NCBI RefSeq assembly: GCF_050303215.1
Contig: NZ_JBNLBH010000146.1
Span: 1 to 64,000, forward strand
Source of the DNA: Haliangium sp050303215
Lineage (GTDB): Bacteria; Myxococcota_A; Polyangia; Haliangiales; Haliangiaceae
Length of the DNA: 64,000 bases
Reading direction: 5' to 3'
The position numbers were made by a program, and so were the translations under genes. How positions within the stretch are numbered: the stretch's first letter is position 1; the number at the start of each line of letters is the position of its first letter. This document shows, piece by piece, positions 1 to 11,939 of the stretch. Under the pieces are notes generated by a model, which was not told the origin of the DNA, did not search any database, and worked only from the letters and a program-made list of their open reading frames with translations.

Positions 1-63
1 CTCCGGGCCGCCGTGGCCACCGACGACCTTAGACCATCGCGCCCCCCGGAGCGAGCGGCTGCG

Positions 64-93
64 TTGACCGGCCTCGCACCCCGGGGATACAGT
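64..93 (+). promoter_or_regulatory. Candidate promoter for the PilZ gene
   Basis: A TTGACC box (64-69) and a TACAGT box (88-93) are separated by 18 bp. The ATG of the PilZ gene follows the second box after 4 nt and has no clear ribosome-binding site, which fits a leaderless or near-leaderless transcript. The assignment rests on consensus similarity only. The first 60 bases of the window show no other supportable feature. Confidence 0.4.
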
Positions 94-97
94 CTCG

Positions 98-577
<480 letters not shown>

Positions 578-670
578 ACCAGCCACGTTTCGTCCAAGAG
601 CGCTCGGTGCGCACGGCCGTAGTCATCACGGTCGCCCGCATTGGGCTCGGGGAGAGAGGGCCATAGCGAT

Positions 671-1611
<941 letters not shown>

Positions 1612-1615
<4 letters not shown>

Positions 1616-3105
1616 GCACGCCAGCGCCACCACGCCCGGGGCCCTGCCGCGGGGACGCGCCCGAGGGTCGGGAGCCGCCATCGCGCCCGTTCAAGCGAGA
1701 GGATCTGAGCGCGCTCGAGCTGTTCGACAACCCCATCTGGGTGTTCGACATCGAGGAGCGCTCCATGTGGTGGGCCAACCGGGCCGGCCTCGAGCTGTGG
1801 AACGCGCGCGATCTCGACGAGCTCATCACCCGCGACTACACCGACATGAGCACCTCGACCTTGCAGCGGCTGGTGGACTACCTGCGCCGATTCGAGGCCG
1901 GCGAGGTGATCGTCGATCAGTGGACCTTGTACCCCAAGGGCGTGCCCACCACGGTGCGCTGCCACTGCTCCGGTATCCCCATCGAGAACGGCCGGCTGGC
2001 GCTGCTGCTCGACGGGCACCGGGTCGCGGGCAGTGACGAGGCCGCCGATGGCCTGCGTGGGATCGAGGCCGTGCACCACGTGCCGGTGGCGATCTTTCAC
2101 CTCGATCGCGCCGGCCGGGTCCGTTTTCGCAACTCCCAGGCCCTGCGCGACTTTGGCGCTATCGACGACGCCCTCGGCCTGCTCGGGGCCGAGACCGGGG
2201 ACGAGCACGGCAGCGCCCGCATCCTCGATGACGCCATGGCAGGCGAGGTGGTCGCCTTCGTGACCCAACTCGAGTCCCTCGACGGTCCGCGCTGGTTCGA
2301 GGTGATGCTGCGCCAGAGCCTCGATCCGCTCGACCGCGAGGCCGGCATCTTGTTCACCGCCTTCGACATCGACGAGCGCAAGCGCGAGCAGGATCGGCTC
2401 GCCCGCGCCCGGGCCGAGGCCGAGGCCGCGATGCGGGCCCGGGACGAGTTCTTGGCCATCATCAGCCACGAGCTGCGCACACCGGTGCATACGGTGGCCG
2501 GGTACACCCAGCTCGTCGCCGGCCGTCCCCTCGACAGCGAGCAGCAGACCCTGGTGGACGGCATGCTGGTGGCGGCCGAGCAGATCTCGGCACACATCGC
2601 CGAGCTGCTCGACAGCGTCCAGGACGGGGCCGCGCGAGCGTCCACGCCGGCGGCCGCCGGGAGGGCGCAGCGGCCGACGCCCCGTCCCGTCCCGGCCCCG
2701 GTCGCGCTCGCGGCCGAGGTCCAGCCCCTCGACATCCTGGTGGTCGAGGACAACCCGGTCAATCAGATCATGGTCCGGGCCGTGCTCGAGAAGGAGGGAC
2801 ACCGGGTCACCGTCGTCGGTGACGGTCACGCGGCCATCGAGTCGGTGGCGCGCACGCGTTTCGATCTGGTGCTGATGGACATCCAAATGCCCGGTCTCGA
2901 CGGGGTCGAGGTCACCCGCGTCATTCGCGCCCGCGGGGTTTCGTCCGAGCGGCTGCCCATCGTCGCGCTCACCGCCAACCTCACCCCGGCCAGCCGCATC
3001 CGCTACCTGCAAGCGGGCATGAACGACTGCATCGGCAAGCCGTTTCGCGCCCCCGACCTGCGCGCCACCATCGCCCGTTGGCGGCCCGCCCCCAAGTCGG
3101 GCTGA
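1612..3105 (+). CDS. PAS-HisKA-receiver protein lacking an ATPase domain
   Basis: A 497-residue soluble signalling protein. Domain order is two PAS-like domains (about residues 25-130 and 145-265), a HisKA helix with a good H-box (SHELRTP, H286), a Pro/Ala-rich linker, then a receiver with phospho-acceptor D423 in LVLMDIQMPG and a conserved KP near the end. There is no HATPase_c domain: no N, G1, F or G2 box lies between the H-box and the receiver, which are only about 80 residues apart. It cannot autophosphorylate by the usual route, so it may be a phosphorelay adaptor or be phosphorylated in trans. I chose TTG 1612, which overlaps the pssA stop; the next in-frame ATG (1765) would cut into the first PAS domain. 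Confidence 0.8.
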
Positions 3106-3200
3106 GCCGCCGCGACCGGCAGGCGTGCGGTCGGGTTGCCGCCGTCGTCGAGGTCGTGGGACACTGCCCGGGTCACCCGCTCGCCCGGAGATCTGCGCCC

Positions 3201-4568
<1,368 letters not shown>

Positions 4569-4575
4569 CCGGCGC

Positions 4576-6930
4576 TCACTCCGACCAGGCGTTGGACGGG
4601 ATCTCGGGGTGTAGCGCGCGCAGCCGGTAGTCGAGCATGTCCCCGGCCTCGGTGCCCGCGAACACCGCTCGGAGGTGGCGGTGCACGGCCAGCAGATCGT
4701 CACGGCCCAGGCCCTCGAGCTGGGCCGCGGCGCACAGCAGGAAGGCCTCGCCGAGCAGCCCCCCGACCTGGGTGGCGCCGAGGCGAGCGCGCTCGACCAC
4801 GTAGCTCAACATGTCGCGCACCAACGCCGGCCCCAGCGGGCGCCGGCGCATCAGCGCCGAGTTCGACGCCAGCAGCCGGCGCAGCGCCTGCTCGAGCTCC
4901 CCCCGCGCGACCGAGGACAGCACCTCGTTGGCCTCGGACAACCAGTCGGCGACGAGCTGGCGGAAGGCCTCGGGCGAGGGCGGCAGCACGTCGATGAGCG
5001 CGAAGTGGCGCACCAGCACCGGCGACAGCGGCGCCCGCCGGGCGACGCCGGCGATGTTCATGGTGGCCAGCATGCGCCAGTTGGGGTGGATGACGTAGGC
5101 GCCCAGGTCGCCCGGCACCGAGCCAGTGAAGTCGCGCGCGGTGCCGCGGTGGGGCAGGATGCGGACCGGCGTGCCCGCGACCTGATAGGGGAGCTCGACC
5201 GTATGTCCGGCCATGACCGTGAGCAGGTTGCCGAACACCCGGTCGGGATCGGCGTGGTCGACCGCGTCGAGCACCAACCAGCGGCCGGTGTTCATGGCTC
5301 GGAGGATCAGGCCGGGGAAGAAGCCCAGGCCGTAATCGCTGTGCGGAACCTCGCCGCCGATGGTGTCGCGCGGGCCCCACTCCTGGTCGGCGGCCGTGCA
5401 CAGCGGTCGGCCGCACAGGCCGGCCTGGGCGGCGAAGGCGGCCACGGCCCGGGCCAGCATGGTCTTGCCGGTGCCGGGCGGGCCCACGTACAGCACGTGC
5501 TTGCCGGCGTTGAGGGCAGCCGCGGTCTGGGCGTACACGCGTCCGGGCAAGCTCAAGCCGCTGGTCGCGACGTGGTCCTCGAGCTCGCGCGGGGACAAGC
5601 TCACCGGGCCACGCGAGAGCGGGGCCCGCATCCGCCGAGGCGCGTGCGGGGGCACCCGCGGCCGGCGCTCGCGCGGCCCACCCGGGCCGGATCCGGCGCC
5701 GGGGGACGCGGTCCCGGGGTCGGCGGTGGCGGCGCGGGCCCGAGCCCCGGCCTCGGCGGCCTGGCGCTCGTCTACGATCAGCGGCGACATGTGGTTCCAG
5801 CGCAGGCCGGCAGGCGACGTGCGCTCGGCGCCGTCGGCGCGGGGCGCGACCGCAGTGTGGTGCTCGGCGGGCGGGTAGGGGGCCGGGATCTCATGGGGGC
5901 GCGACTCGTCGCCGACGCGCACGCTCCACAGCCGCACCGAGAGCTGATCGTAGCTGTCGATCGTGGCCAGCAGGTGCGACCCGGGATTGAACGACAACCC
6001 GGTCCAGGGGTCGCGGCCGAAAGCGTTGGGCTCCTCGGGGATCTCCTCCCGCTTGTGGCCATCGTGCACGCTCCACAGCCGCACGTCGCCGGAGGCCGAG
6101 GTCGACGCCAGCAGGGCCCCGTCGCACGAGAAGCCCAGGCCCGAGACCGGCGCCAGGTGTCCGCCCAGGGTGCGCACCGGTCGGCGCTGCCCGCGCGCCC
6201 ACAGATAGACCGCCCCGCCCATGCCGCCGGCGGCCAGCATCGAACCGTCCGGGGCCCAGGCCAGGCTGCAGGCCACGTCGTCGATCTCGAGCCGGGTGGC
6301 GTCGGCCTCGCCGTTGGGCGTGAACACCGACACCCCGCCCTCGCCGGCGATCGCGATCAGGTCGGCGGCGTCGGACCAGGCCAGATCGCGGCAGCTCGGG
6401 CGGTCGAGCTCGCGCGACACCTGCAACCGCTCGTCCGCACGGGCGTGCAGATCCCACACCCGAAGCGACACCCAGCCCAGCGACGCCAGCCGGCCGTGGC
6501 TGCCGCTCAGGGCCACCACGTCGCTGTCGTGCTCGCCTACGACGACGGCGCCGTCATCACTGTCCACGCTCACGTGGCACAGGCGCGAGCCGGCGCTGAA
6601 CACGAAGCCCGGGGTCGGCACTGACACCGAGGTGAGCGCCGGCGTAGCCGGGTGCGCGCCCTCGACCACCCGAGCGTAGATGGCGAAGAAGCTCAGCTCG
6701 CCGAGGGCCAGGTCGGCCATGTCCCAGACCGCCACGCTGCCGTCGTGGCACGAGGCCGCCAGCCAGCGCCCGTCCGGCGACCACAGCGGCCGATCCAGCG
6801 GCGACGGCGCGCCCGAGAGCGTGCCCATGTCGAGCACCGAGACCTCCGACGCGACCGCGCCGGAATGGCGGTTGTCGGACACACGACCGGGAATGCCGGC
6901 GCGGGAGGGAGAGTGAGTTGATGAGCTCAT
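4576..6930 (-). CDS. WD40 repeat-MoxR/McrB-type AAA+ ATPase fusion
   Basis: A 784-residue soluble protein. Residues about 35-365 carry five or six WD40-like blades, each ending in forms such as VAVWD, LRVWDL, VRLWSV. A 75-residue Pro/Arg/Ala-rich linker follows, then a MoxR/AAA_5 module at about 440-700. Walker A is GPPGTGKT (K489). Sensor 1 is RMLATMN and a LSPVLVRHF segment fits the arginine-finger region. Walker B reads LVLDAVDHAD: the usual catalytic Glu after Asp555 is Ala556, so hydrolysis may be weak or rearranged. No VWA-domain or nuclease partner is adjacent. ATG 6930 has a GGAG site 6 nt upstream. It lies 97 bp downstream of the FAD oxidase gene on the same strand. Role unknown; a chaperone or conflict-type switch is possible. 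Confidence 0.8.
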   Translation of the reverse strand: MSSSTHSPSRAGIPGRVSDNRHSGAVASEVSVLDMGTLSGAPSPLDRPLWSPDGRWLAASCHDGSVAVWDMADLALGELSFFAIYARVVEGAHPATPALTSVSVPTPGFVFSAGSRLCHVSVDSDDGAVVVGEHDSDVVALSGSHGRLASLGWVSLRVWDLHARADERLQVSRELDRPSCRDLAWSDAADLIAIAGEGGVSVFTPNGEADATRLEIDDVACSLAWAPDGSMLAAGGMGGAVYLWARGQRRPVRTLGGHLAPVSGLGFSCDGALLASTSASGDVRLWSVHDGHKREEIPEEPNAFGRDPWTGLSFNPGSHLLATIDSYDQLSVRLWSVRVGDESRPHEIPAPYPPAEHHTAVAPRADGAERTSPAGLRWNHMSPLIVDERQAAEAGARARAATADPGTASPGAGSGPGGPRERRPRVPPHAPRRMRAPLSRGPVSLSPRELEDHVATSGLSLPGRVYAQTAAALNAGKHVLYVGPPGTGKTMLARAVAAFAAQAGLCGRPLCTAADQEWGPRDTIGGEVPHSDYGLGFFPGLILRAMNTGRWLVLDAVDHADPDRVFGNLLTVMAGHTVELPYQVAGTPVRILPHRGTARDFTGSVPGDLGAYVIHPNWRMLATMNIAGVARRAPLSPVLVRHFALIDVLPPSPEAFRQLVADWLSEANEVLSSVARGELEQALRRLLASNSALMRRRPLGPALVRDMLSYVVERARLGATQVGGLLGEAFLLCAAAQLEGLGRDDLLAVHRHLRAVFAGTEAGDMLDYRLRALHPEIPSNAWSE

Positions 6931-7027
6931 GCGCGGCTCCTGCGTGGACGGCGAGCAGCCGCGATCGTAGGAAATGCAGCGCCCGAACGCAATCGAGGGG
7001 GCTCGATCCCGGGTGTCGTCGAGGACC

Positions 7028-8440
7028 CTACTCGTGGCATATCCGTGGCGCCGCCGGTAGGACTTTGCCGGGGTTGAGCAGTTCGTGCGGATCCCACATG
7101 CGCTTCCAGCGCCGTTGCCACTCGATGACCGTCTGGCTCTGCTCCAAGGGCAGGAATCGGCGCTTGGCCAGGCCGATGCCGTGCTCGCCGCTCAGGGTGC
7201 CGCGCAGGGCGATGGTGTGCTCGAACAACTCGCTGAGGGCGCGCTCGACCCGCGCCGCCGTGGCCCCCGCGGGCGCGTGCTCGAGCAGCAGGTTGACGTG
7301 CAGGTTGCCGTCACCGGCGTGGCCGTAGCAGGCCATGGGCACATCGACGTCGGCAGCCAGACGATCGATGCGGCGGAGCATCTCGCCCACGGCCCCGCGG
7401 GGGACGCAGATGTCTTCGGAGATCTTGTGCGGGAAGGCCTGGCGCAGCTTCGGCGAGATCAACCGGCGGGCCTCCCACAGCGCGCGTCGCTCGCCGGCGC
7501 TGCGGGCCAGCACCACCTCCAGCGCGCCGGCGTCCTCGCAGCGGATGCCGACCCGGAGCAGGGCCGGGTCGAGCTCGTCGGGGTGGCCGTCGAGTTCGAT
7601 CAGCAGCACCGCCCCGGCCGCGTCGGGGAAGCGATAGCGGGTGGCCGTGCGCACCGCCGCCAGCGCGGCCCGGTCTACCAGCTCGAGCACCCGCGGGCGG
7701 ACCCCGTCCCGCATCAGCGCGGTCACGGCCGCGCCGGCGCCGTCGACGTCGGCGAACACGGCCAGCAGCGCGGCCACCCCCGGTGGCTTGGGCAGAAGGC
7801 CCAGGGTGATCTCGGTGACCACGCCGAAGGTGCCCTCGCTGCCCACGAAGCCGCTCACCAGGTCGTAGCCCGTGACCCCCTTGGCCGTGCGTCGGCCCAC
7901 GCGCACGGTCTCGCCGCCCATGAGCACCACCTCCAGCCCGAGCACGTAGGTGCCCGTGACGCCGTAGCGGAACGCCCGTGGCCCGCCCGCGTTGGTGGCC
8001 ACGTTGCCGCCGATCGAGCACGAGCCGAGCGACGCCGGGTCGGGCGGGTAGAACATGCCCGCGGCCTCGACCTGGTCCTGTAGGACACCCGTGATCACGC
8101 CCGGCTCGACCACGGTGACCAGGTCGTCGGGGTCGATTTCGCACACCCGGGTCATGGCCTCGGTCGACAGCACGATCCCGCCTCGCACCGGCAGGCACCC
8201 GCCGGCCTTGCCGCTGCCGGCGCCGCGCGGAGTCACCGGGACCCGGTGCTCGGCCGCCAGGCGCAAGACCAGCTCGACCTCGGCCCGCTCCGAGCACAGC
8301 ACCACGCAGTCGGGCGGGTAGGGGCCGAGCCCGCTCTCGTCGCGGCCGTAGGGGGCCAGCCGCTCTGCGTCGGCGGTGTCCGGCCGCAGCACCCGCGCGG
8401 CCCCCAGCTCTCGCGCCAGGCGTTCTCCTATGTCGCTCAT
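7028..8440 (-). CDS. FAD-binding oxidase, GlcD / D-lactate dehydrogenase type
   Basis: A 470-residue flavoenzyme of the FAD_binding_4 / FAD-oxidase_C family (VAO fold), which oxidises D-2-hydroxy acids such as glycolate or D-lactate. The FAD-binding motif region is clear: VTPRGAGSG, then a segment with SLGSCSIGGNVATNAGG, YGVTG and GSEGTFGVVTE. The C-terminal metal/substrate region contains CYGHAGDGNLHVN and SGEHGIG. ATG 8440 gives the normal family length; longer reading extends into sequence with no homology pattern. GlcE and GlcF partners are not adjacent, so electron transfer must go elsewhere. The substrate cannot be chosen from sequence alone. Confidence 0.88.
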   Translation of the reverse strand: MSDIGERLARELGAARVLRPDTADAERLAPYGRDESGLGPYPPDCVVLCSERAEVELVLRLAAEHRVPVTPRGAGSGKAGGCLPVRGGIVLSTEAMTRVCEIDPDDLVTVVEPGVITGVLQDQVEAAGMFYPPDPASLGSCSIGGNVATNAGGPRAFRYGVTGTYVLGLEVVLMGGETVRVGRRTAKGVTGYDLVSGFVGSEGTFGVVTEITLGLLPKPPGVAALLAVFADVDGAGAAVTALMRDGVRPRVLELVDRAALAAVRTATRYRFPDAAGAVLLIELDGHPDELDPALLRVGIRCEDAGALEVVLARSAGERRALWEARRLISPKLRQAFPHKISEDICVPRGAVGEMLRRIDRLAADVDVPMACYGHAGDGNLHVNLLLEHAPAGATAARVERALSELFEHTIALRGTLSGEHGIGLAKRRFLPLEQSQTVIEWQRRWKRMWDPHELLNPGKVLPAAPRICHE

Positions 8441-8609
8441 GCCGAAGGGTCGATGCTGCAGTGACCGGTGGCGGCGCTTTCGCGCCGGGCCTGCTCCATC
8501 ATAGCGCGCTCGGCCCCGGTGACGAACCCCAGTCGCACCGGTCAAGACGCGGCCATCGCTGCCAAGCGAGGTCAGGACGCGCCGGCGCGGCCCGCGGCGC
8601 AGCGCCGGC

Positions 8610-9515
8610 TCAGGCGTCGGTCTCGGGGATGATGCGCAGCCGGTAACCGAAGCCGCGCCGCGACTCGACCAGGTTGCCCATCCCGGCCCGGGTCAAGCTG
8701 CGCCGGACCCGGCGCACGAGCTGTTTGAGGTGGTTCTCCTCGGGGTGAGGCGTATCCCAGGGCAGATCGGCCAACAGCTCCGACGAGCGGATGAAACCCC
8801 GCACCGGCTCGGGGCGGTCGCTCTCCGCGAGCATCCGCCGGGCCAAGACCTGCAAGAACGCAAACTGGGTGGCCGTGAGCTGGACCTGCTTGTCACCGGT
8901 CTCGAGGAACCCGCCGCCGCCACCACTGGGCTCGATGAGCCGCATCTCCATGTGCGGCAGCCCCACGAAGGTAGACTCATCGTCGTCGCCGGCCGGGAGT
9001 GAGGGCACATCGGGTAGAGCACCCGCGGCCAGGGGCGGGCGCACGCCCTGATCGGCGCGGATGGTCTCGCTGGCCCGCTGGGTGCGCTGCTGCGGCAGCA
9101 GCGCGCCGTCGACCGGGATGAAGAAGTAAAAGCCGACCTGGCCGAAGAACACCGCATCGCCTGAGCTGAGCGAGGTCGGTTCGGAGATGGTGTCGTCGTT
9201 GACCAGGGTCCCGTTCTTGCTGCCGAGGTCACGGATGAACCAGGCGCTGGCCTCGTCGTCGAAGTAGATCTCAGCGTGTTCGCGCGAGATCGAGCTCTCG
9301 AGGATGAAGATCCCGTCTTGGCCCGGCCGGCGCCCGATCACCGTGCGAGTGCCCAAGCGATGGAGCCTGCCCCACTGATCAACCAGCCCCGCGCCCGCTT
9401 CGCCCAGAGGAGGCGACAGAATCTGCTCCTGGCAGATGTGCTCGGCGCTGGCGATGCGGTCGAGTCGATCGGCGAGAAGCGGCGTCTTCGCTTCGGTCTG
9501 GCCCGCGGCTTCCAT
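8610..9515 (-). CDS. FHA domain-winged helix DNA-binding regulator
   Basis: A 301-residue fusion of a phosphothreonine-binding FHA domain (about 48-125) and a C-terminal OmpR/PhoB-type winged helix (about 205-300). FHA key residues are present: G61-R62, S77-R78-H80 and GSKNGT at 98-103. The DNA-binding part shows LTATQFAFLQVLARR, a long recognition region with HLKQLVRRVRRSL, and the ESRRGFGYRL wing. The likely role is a transcription factor controlled by a Ser/Thr kinase in place of a histidine kinase; nearby kinase operon members are natural candidates. ATG 9515 is preferred because a TAGACT box (9526-9531) lies 10 nt upstream; a TTG at 9554 would add 13 residues. Confidence 0.85.
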   Translation of the reverse strand: MEAAGQTEAKTPLLADRLDRIASAEHICQEQILSPPLGEAGAGLVDQWGRLHRLGTRTVIGRRPGQDGIFILESSISREHAEIYFDDEASAWFIRDLGSKNGTLVNDDTISEPTSLSSGDAVFFGQVGFYFFIPVDGALLPQQRTQRASETIRADQGVRPPLAAGALPDVPSLPAGDDDESTFVGLPHMEMRLIEPSGGGGGFLETGDKQVQLTATQFAFLQVLARRMLAESDRPEPVRGFIRSSELLADLPWDTPHPEENHLKQLVRRVRRSLTRAGMGNLVESRRGFGYRLRIIPETDA

Positions 9516-9639
9516 GGACCAAAGCAGTCTATCGGCTCTCGCCTCGGAAGACAATCAAGGCGACGGTGACATGGCGTTCCGTACAGCCCGGAATGGGACT
9601 CGGGGCATCGAGCTGTGCGGTGGTCGAGCCTCGCTCGGA

Positions 9640-11889
9640 TCAGCGCAGTGGCGCGGTGGGGCGCCAGGTGATGCCCACCGTGAGCTCGAACAGATTGGCG
9701 GCGAAGCTGTCGTAGCCGGCGCTGAGCACGTGACGGGCGTCGACGCGGGCGGCCAGTCGCGGGCTCAGCGGGTAGGTGGCGCCGAGGCCGTAGAAGACCG
9801 CCATGTCGGTGTCGTCGATCACCTCGGGGCTGGCGGTGCGGAGGGTATGGGCGCCGATGCCGGCCACTGCGAAGGGCGCGAACCGCCGCCAGCCGGGTAA
9901 CAGCACCCGCGCTTGGGCGGCGTAGCCGTAGATGCCGGCCGAGGGCGTGCCGGGCACGTCGAGCGCGACTCGGGCCAGCGTGAGCTCGCCCTCCACGAAC
10001 ACGCGCGGGTGCAGCGACAGCGCGGCGCGCAGACCCAGCATGGGGGAGTCGCCGACGATGCCGGTGTTGAGCAAGGTTCGGCCGAGTTCGTAGCGGTCGC
10101 TGCGCAGGCTCGCGCCCCCGAACAGGCCGATCTCCCACGCCCGGGCCGGTGGCGGCGCCGGGGGCTCGGGCGGTTCGGGCGCGGCCACCGCCACCGAGAT
10201 CTCAGTGAGCACCGTCTCCGGAGCGCTGCGCGCGATCACCTGCAACGCGATCTCGGGGCCGAAATCGGCGCCGTCGGGGATGTCGATGTCGGCCTCGAAC
10301 GAGCCCTCGGCCGCTTCGGTCGGCCCCACCCGGAGCCCCTGCAGCGCGGCCGGCGCGCGCAACGCCAGCGCGGCCGGCGCGACCCCGGCGCTGGCGACCT
10401 CTACCCGCACCCGGCCGGTCCCGCCGCGCGGTAGCGGCGCCGGCGCGCCCCCTCCGGGATCGACCACCCGGAGCACGAGCTCGTCCACCTGGACCGTCAC
10501 CGGCGCGAGCGCCTCGCCCTGGGCGTCGCGGCAGCGGATCTCGTGCCGGCCGGTGCGGGCCAGCACCACTGCGGGCCCCGCCTCGGCGTCGCCCGCGAGC
10601 GCGCAGCTCAGGCCCGCGGGGGCCACGACCGTGCTGCCCTGCACCGCCACCCGCACCGCCGGCGGCTCGCGACTGCCCAACGCGTCGTCGTCGCCCTCGG
10701 GCTCGCCGGCCGCGCTCGACCCCGGTGCGTCCGCGTCGGGATCGAGGGCCGCGCCCGCGGGCGTGCTCAGCCCGTGCAGTTCGACCGCGGCCACGGTCAG
10801 GGTGACCGGGTCCGACGGCTTGCTCTCGAAGCCATCGGCGTCGATGGCGGACACCACGGCCCGGTATTGGCCGGGCGGCAGGCCGTGAATCTCGAAGCGG
10901 TCGATATCCGCGCGCGGGATCGCGATCTGGCTGACCGCGGCGCCGCCCTCACCTGCGGCGGCCAGCTCGATGCGATACTCCGTGGCGACCGCCACCGGCT
11001 GCCACTGCCCGCGCACGCTGGCGCCGCGATCGGCGAAGCCGACGAAGCGACGCGGCCCGTCCACCCAGCTCGGCGTCGGCGGCAGCGGCCGCGGCGGAGT
11101 CGGGGACTTGCCCTCCTCGACCCGGCTGCCCATGCCCTCGGCCACCTGGACCGACGGACCCTGGGCCCGCCGACCCCGGCGCGAGCGCACCCGCACCGGC
11201 TTGCCCTCGTGGTTGGCGACCCGGGTGGTGCCGCGGTCGTCCGCGCTCACCAGCGCGCTGCCGCGCTCGATCCGGGACTCGGCCGAGGGTGTGTTCACGA
11301 TCAACGTCGCAGGCCGATCCAGCTCGCCCAGGCGGGTGCGGAGGGTGCCGCGCTCGAGTGACGCGGTGGTGACCTGCTGCAGCGTCGCCCGGTTGGACGG
11401 GCCGTAGATCACGACCACCGTGTTCTCGCGCATCTGGATGGTCGACTGATCCTGGAAGGTGACCTCGGCCGAGGCCCGCTCCTGTGACCGCACCCGCCAG
11501 CGCCGGAACAGCGGCATGCCCCGCAGCGCGCGCTCCCACAGCTCCTTGGCCGGCTCCTTGACCCGCACCGGGCCGCGCTTGTCGGTGAGGCGGGCATCCG
11601 GGGTGCCGGGATCGTGGCGGACGCCGGGCAGCTTGAGCACGGTACCCGGGACCAGCGTGTGCGGGGTTGGTCCCATCCCGGGGTTGGCGCGGTGCAGATC
11701 CTGGAGGTGGGCCCGGCCGCCCAGCTCGCGCTTGGCGATACCGATGCAGGTGTCGCCCTCCTGCACGACGTAGTCGACCAGCTCGCTGTCCCCGTCCGGG
11801 GCGGCGCCGCTGTCCGGCTGAGCGATGGCCGGGCGGGCGGCGGCCAGGGTGAGCAGGCCCAGCGTGGCGATGGCGGTGTGTCTGAGCAT
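9640..11889 (-). CDS. Exported LysM-FecR domain protein with C-terminal beta-barrel-like region
   Basis: A 749-residue envelope protein. A signal peptide (about 1-23, ending AIAQ) is followed by a LysM domain (about 38-88, starting DYVVQEGDTCIGIAKREL) that should bind peptidoglycan. A FecR-like beta domain (about 110-210) follows, then fibronectin-like or Ig-like stretches. Residues about 590-749 look like an eight-strand outer-membrane barrel (alternating strands, IGLFGGASL, last residues ELTVGITWRP). It is the last gene of the kinase-cyclase-kinase unit. An alternative TTG start at 11943 overlaps the upstream kinase stop as TTGA and would add 18 residues before the signal peptide. It may connect the cell wall or outer membrane to the cytoplasmic signalling proteins. 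Confidence 0.8.
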   Translation of the reverse strand: MLRHTAIATLGLLTLAAARPAIAQPDSGAAPDGDSELVDYVVQEGDTCIGIAKRELGGRAHLQDLHRANPGMGPTPHTLVPGTVLKLPGVRHDPGTPDARLTDKRGPVRVKEPAKELWERALRGMPLFRRWRVRSQERASAEVTFQDQSTIQMRENTVVVIYGPSNRATLQQVTTASLERGTLRTRLGELDRPATLIVNTPSAESRIERGSALVSADDRGTTRVANHEGKPVRVRSRRGRRAQGPSVQVAEGMGSRVEEGKSPTPPRPLPPTPSWVDGPRRFVGFADRGASVRGQWQPVAVATEYRIELAAAGEGGAAVSQIAIPRADIDRFEIHGLPPGQYRAVVSAIDADGFESKPSDPVTLTVAAVELHGLSTPAGAALDPDADAPGSSAAGEPEGDDDALGSREPPAVRVAVQGSTVVAPAGLSCALAGDAEAGPAVVLARTGRHEIRCRDAQGEALAPVTVQVDELVLRVVDPGGGAPAPLPRGGTGRVRVEVASAGVAPAALALRAPAALQGLRVGPTEAAEGSFEADIDIPDGADFGPEIALQVIARSAPETVLTEISVAVAAPEPPEPPAPPPARAWEIGLFGGASLRSDRYELGRTLLNTGIVGDSPMLGLRAALSLHPRVFVEGELTLARVALDVPGTPSAGIYGYAAQARVLLPGWRRFAPFAVAGIGAHTLRTASPEVIDDTDMAVFYGLGATYPLSPRLAARVDARHVLSAGYDSFAANLFELTVGITWRPTAPLR

Positions 11890-11939
11890 CGGATTCGGCG
11901 GGGTGGCGACTCGGGGTTCGGGGGCGCGGGGCCGGCTGG

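Noticed and set aside
4675..6624. 649-residue plus-strand open frame
   Set aside because: Antisense of the WD40-AAA+ gene, with no ribosome-binding site and no recognisable domain.
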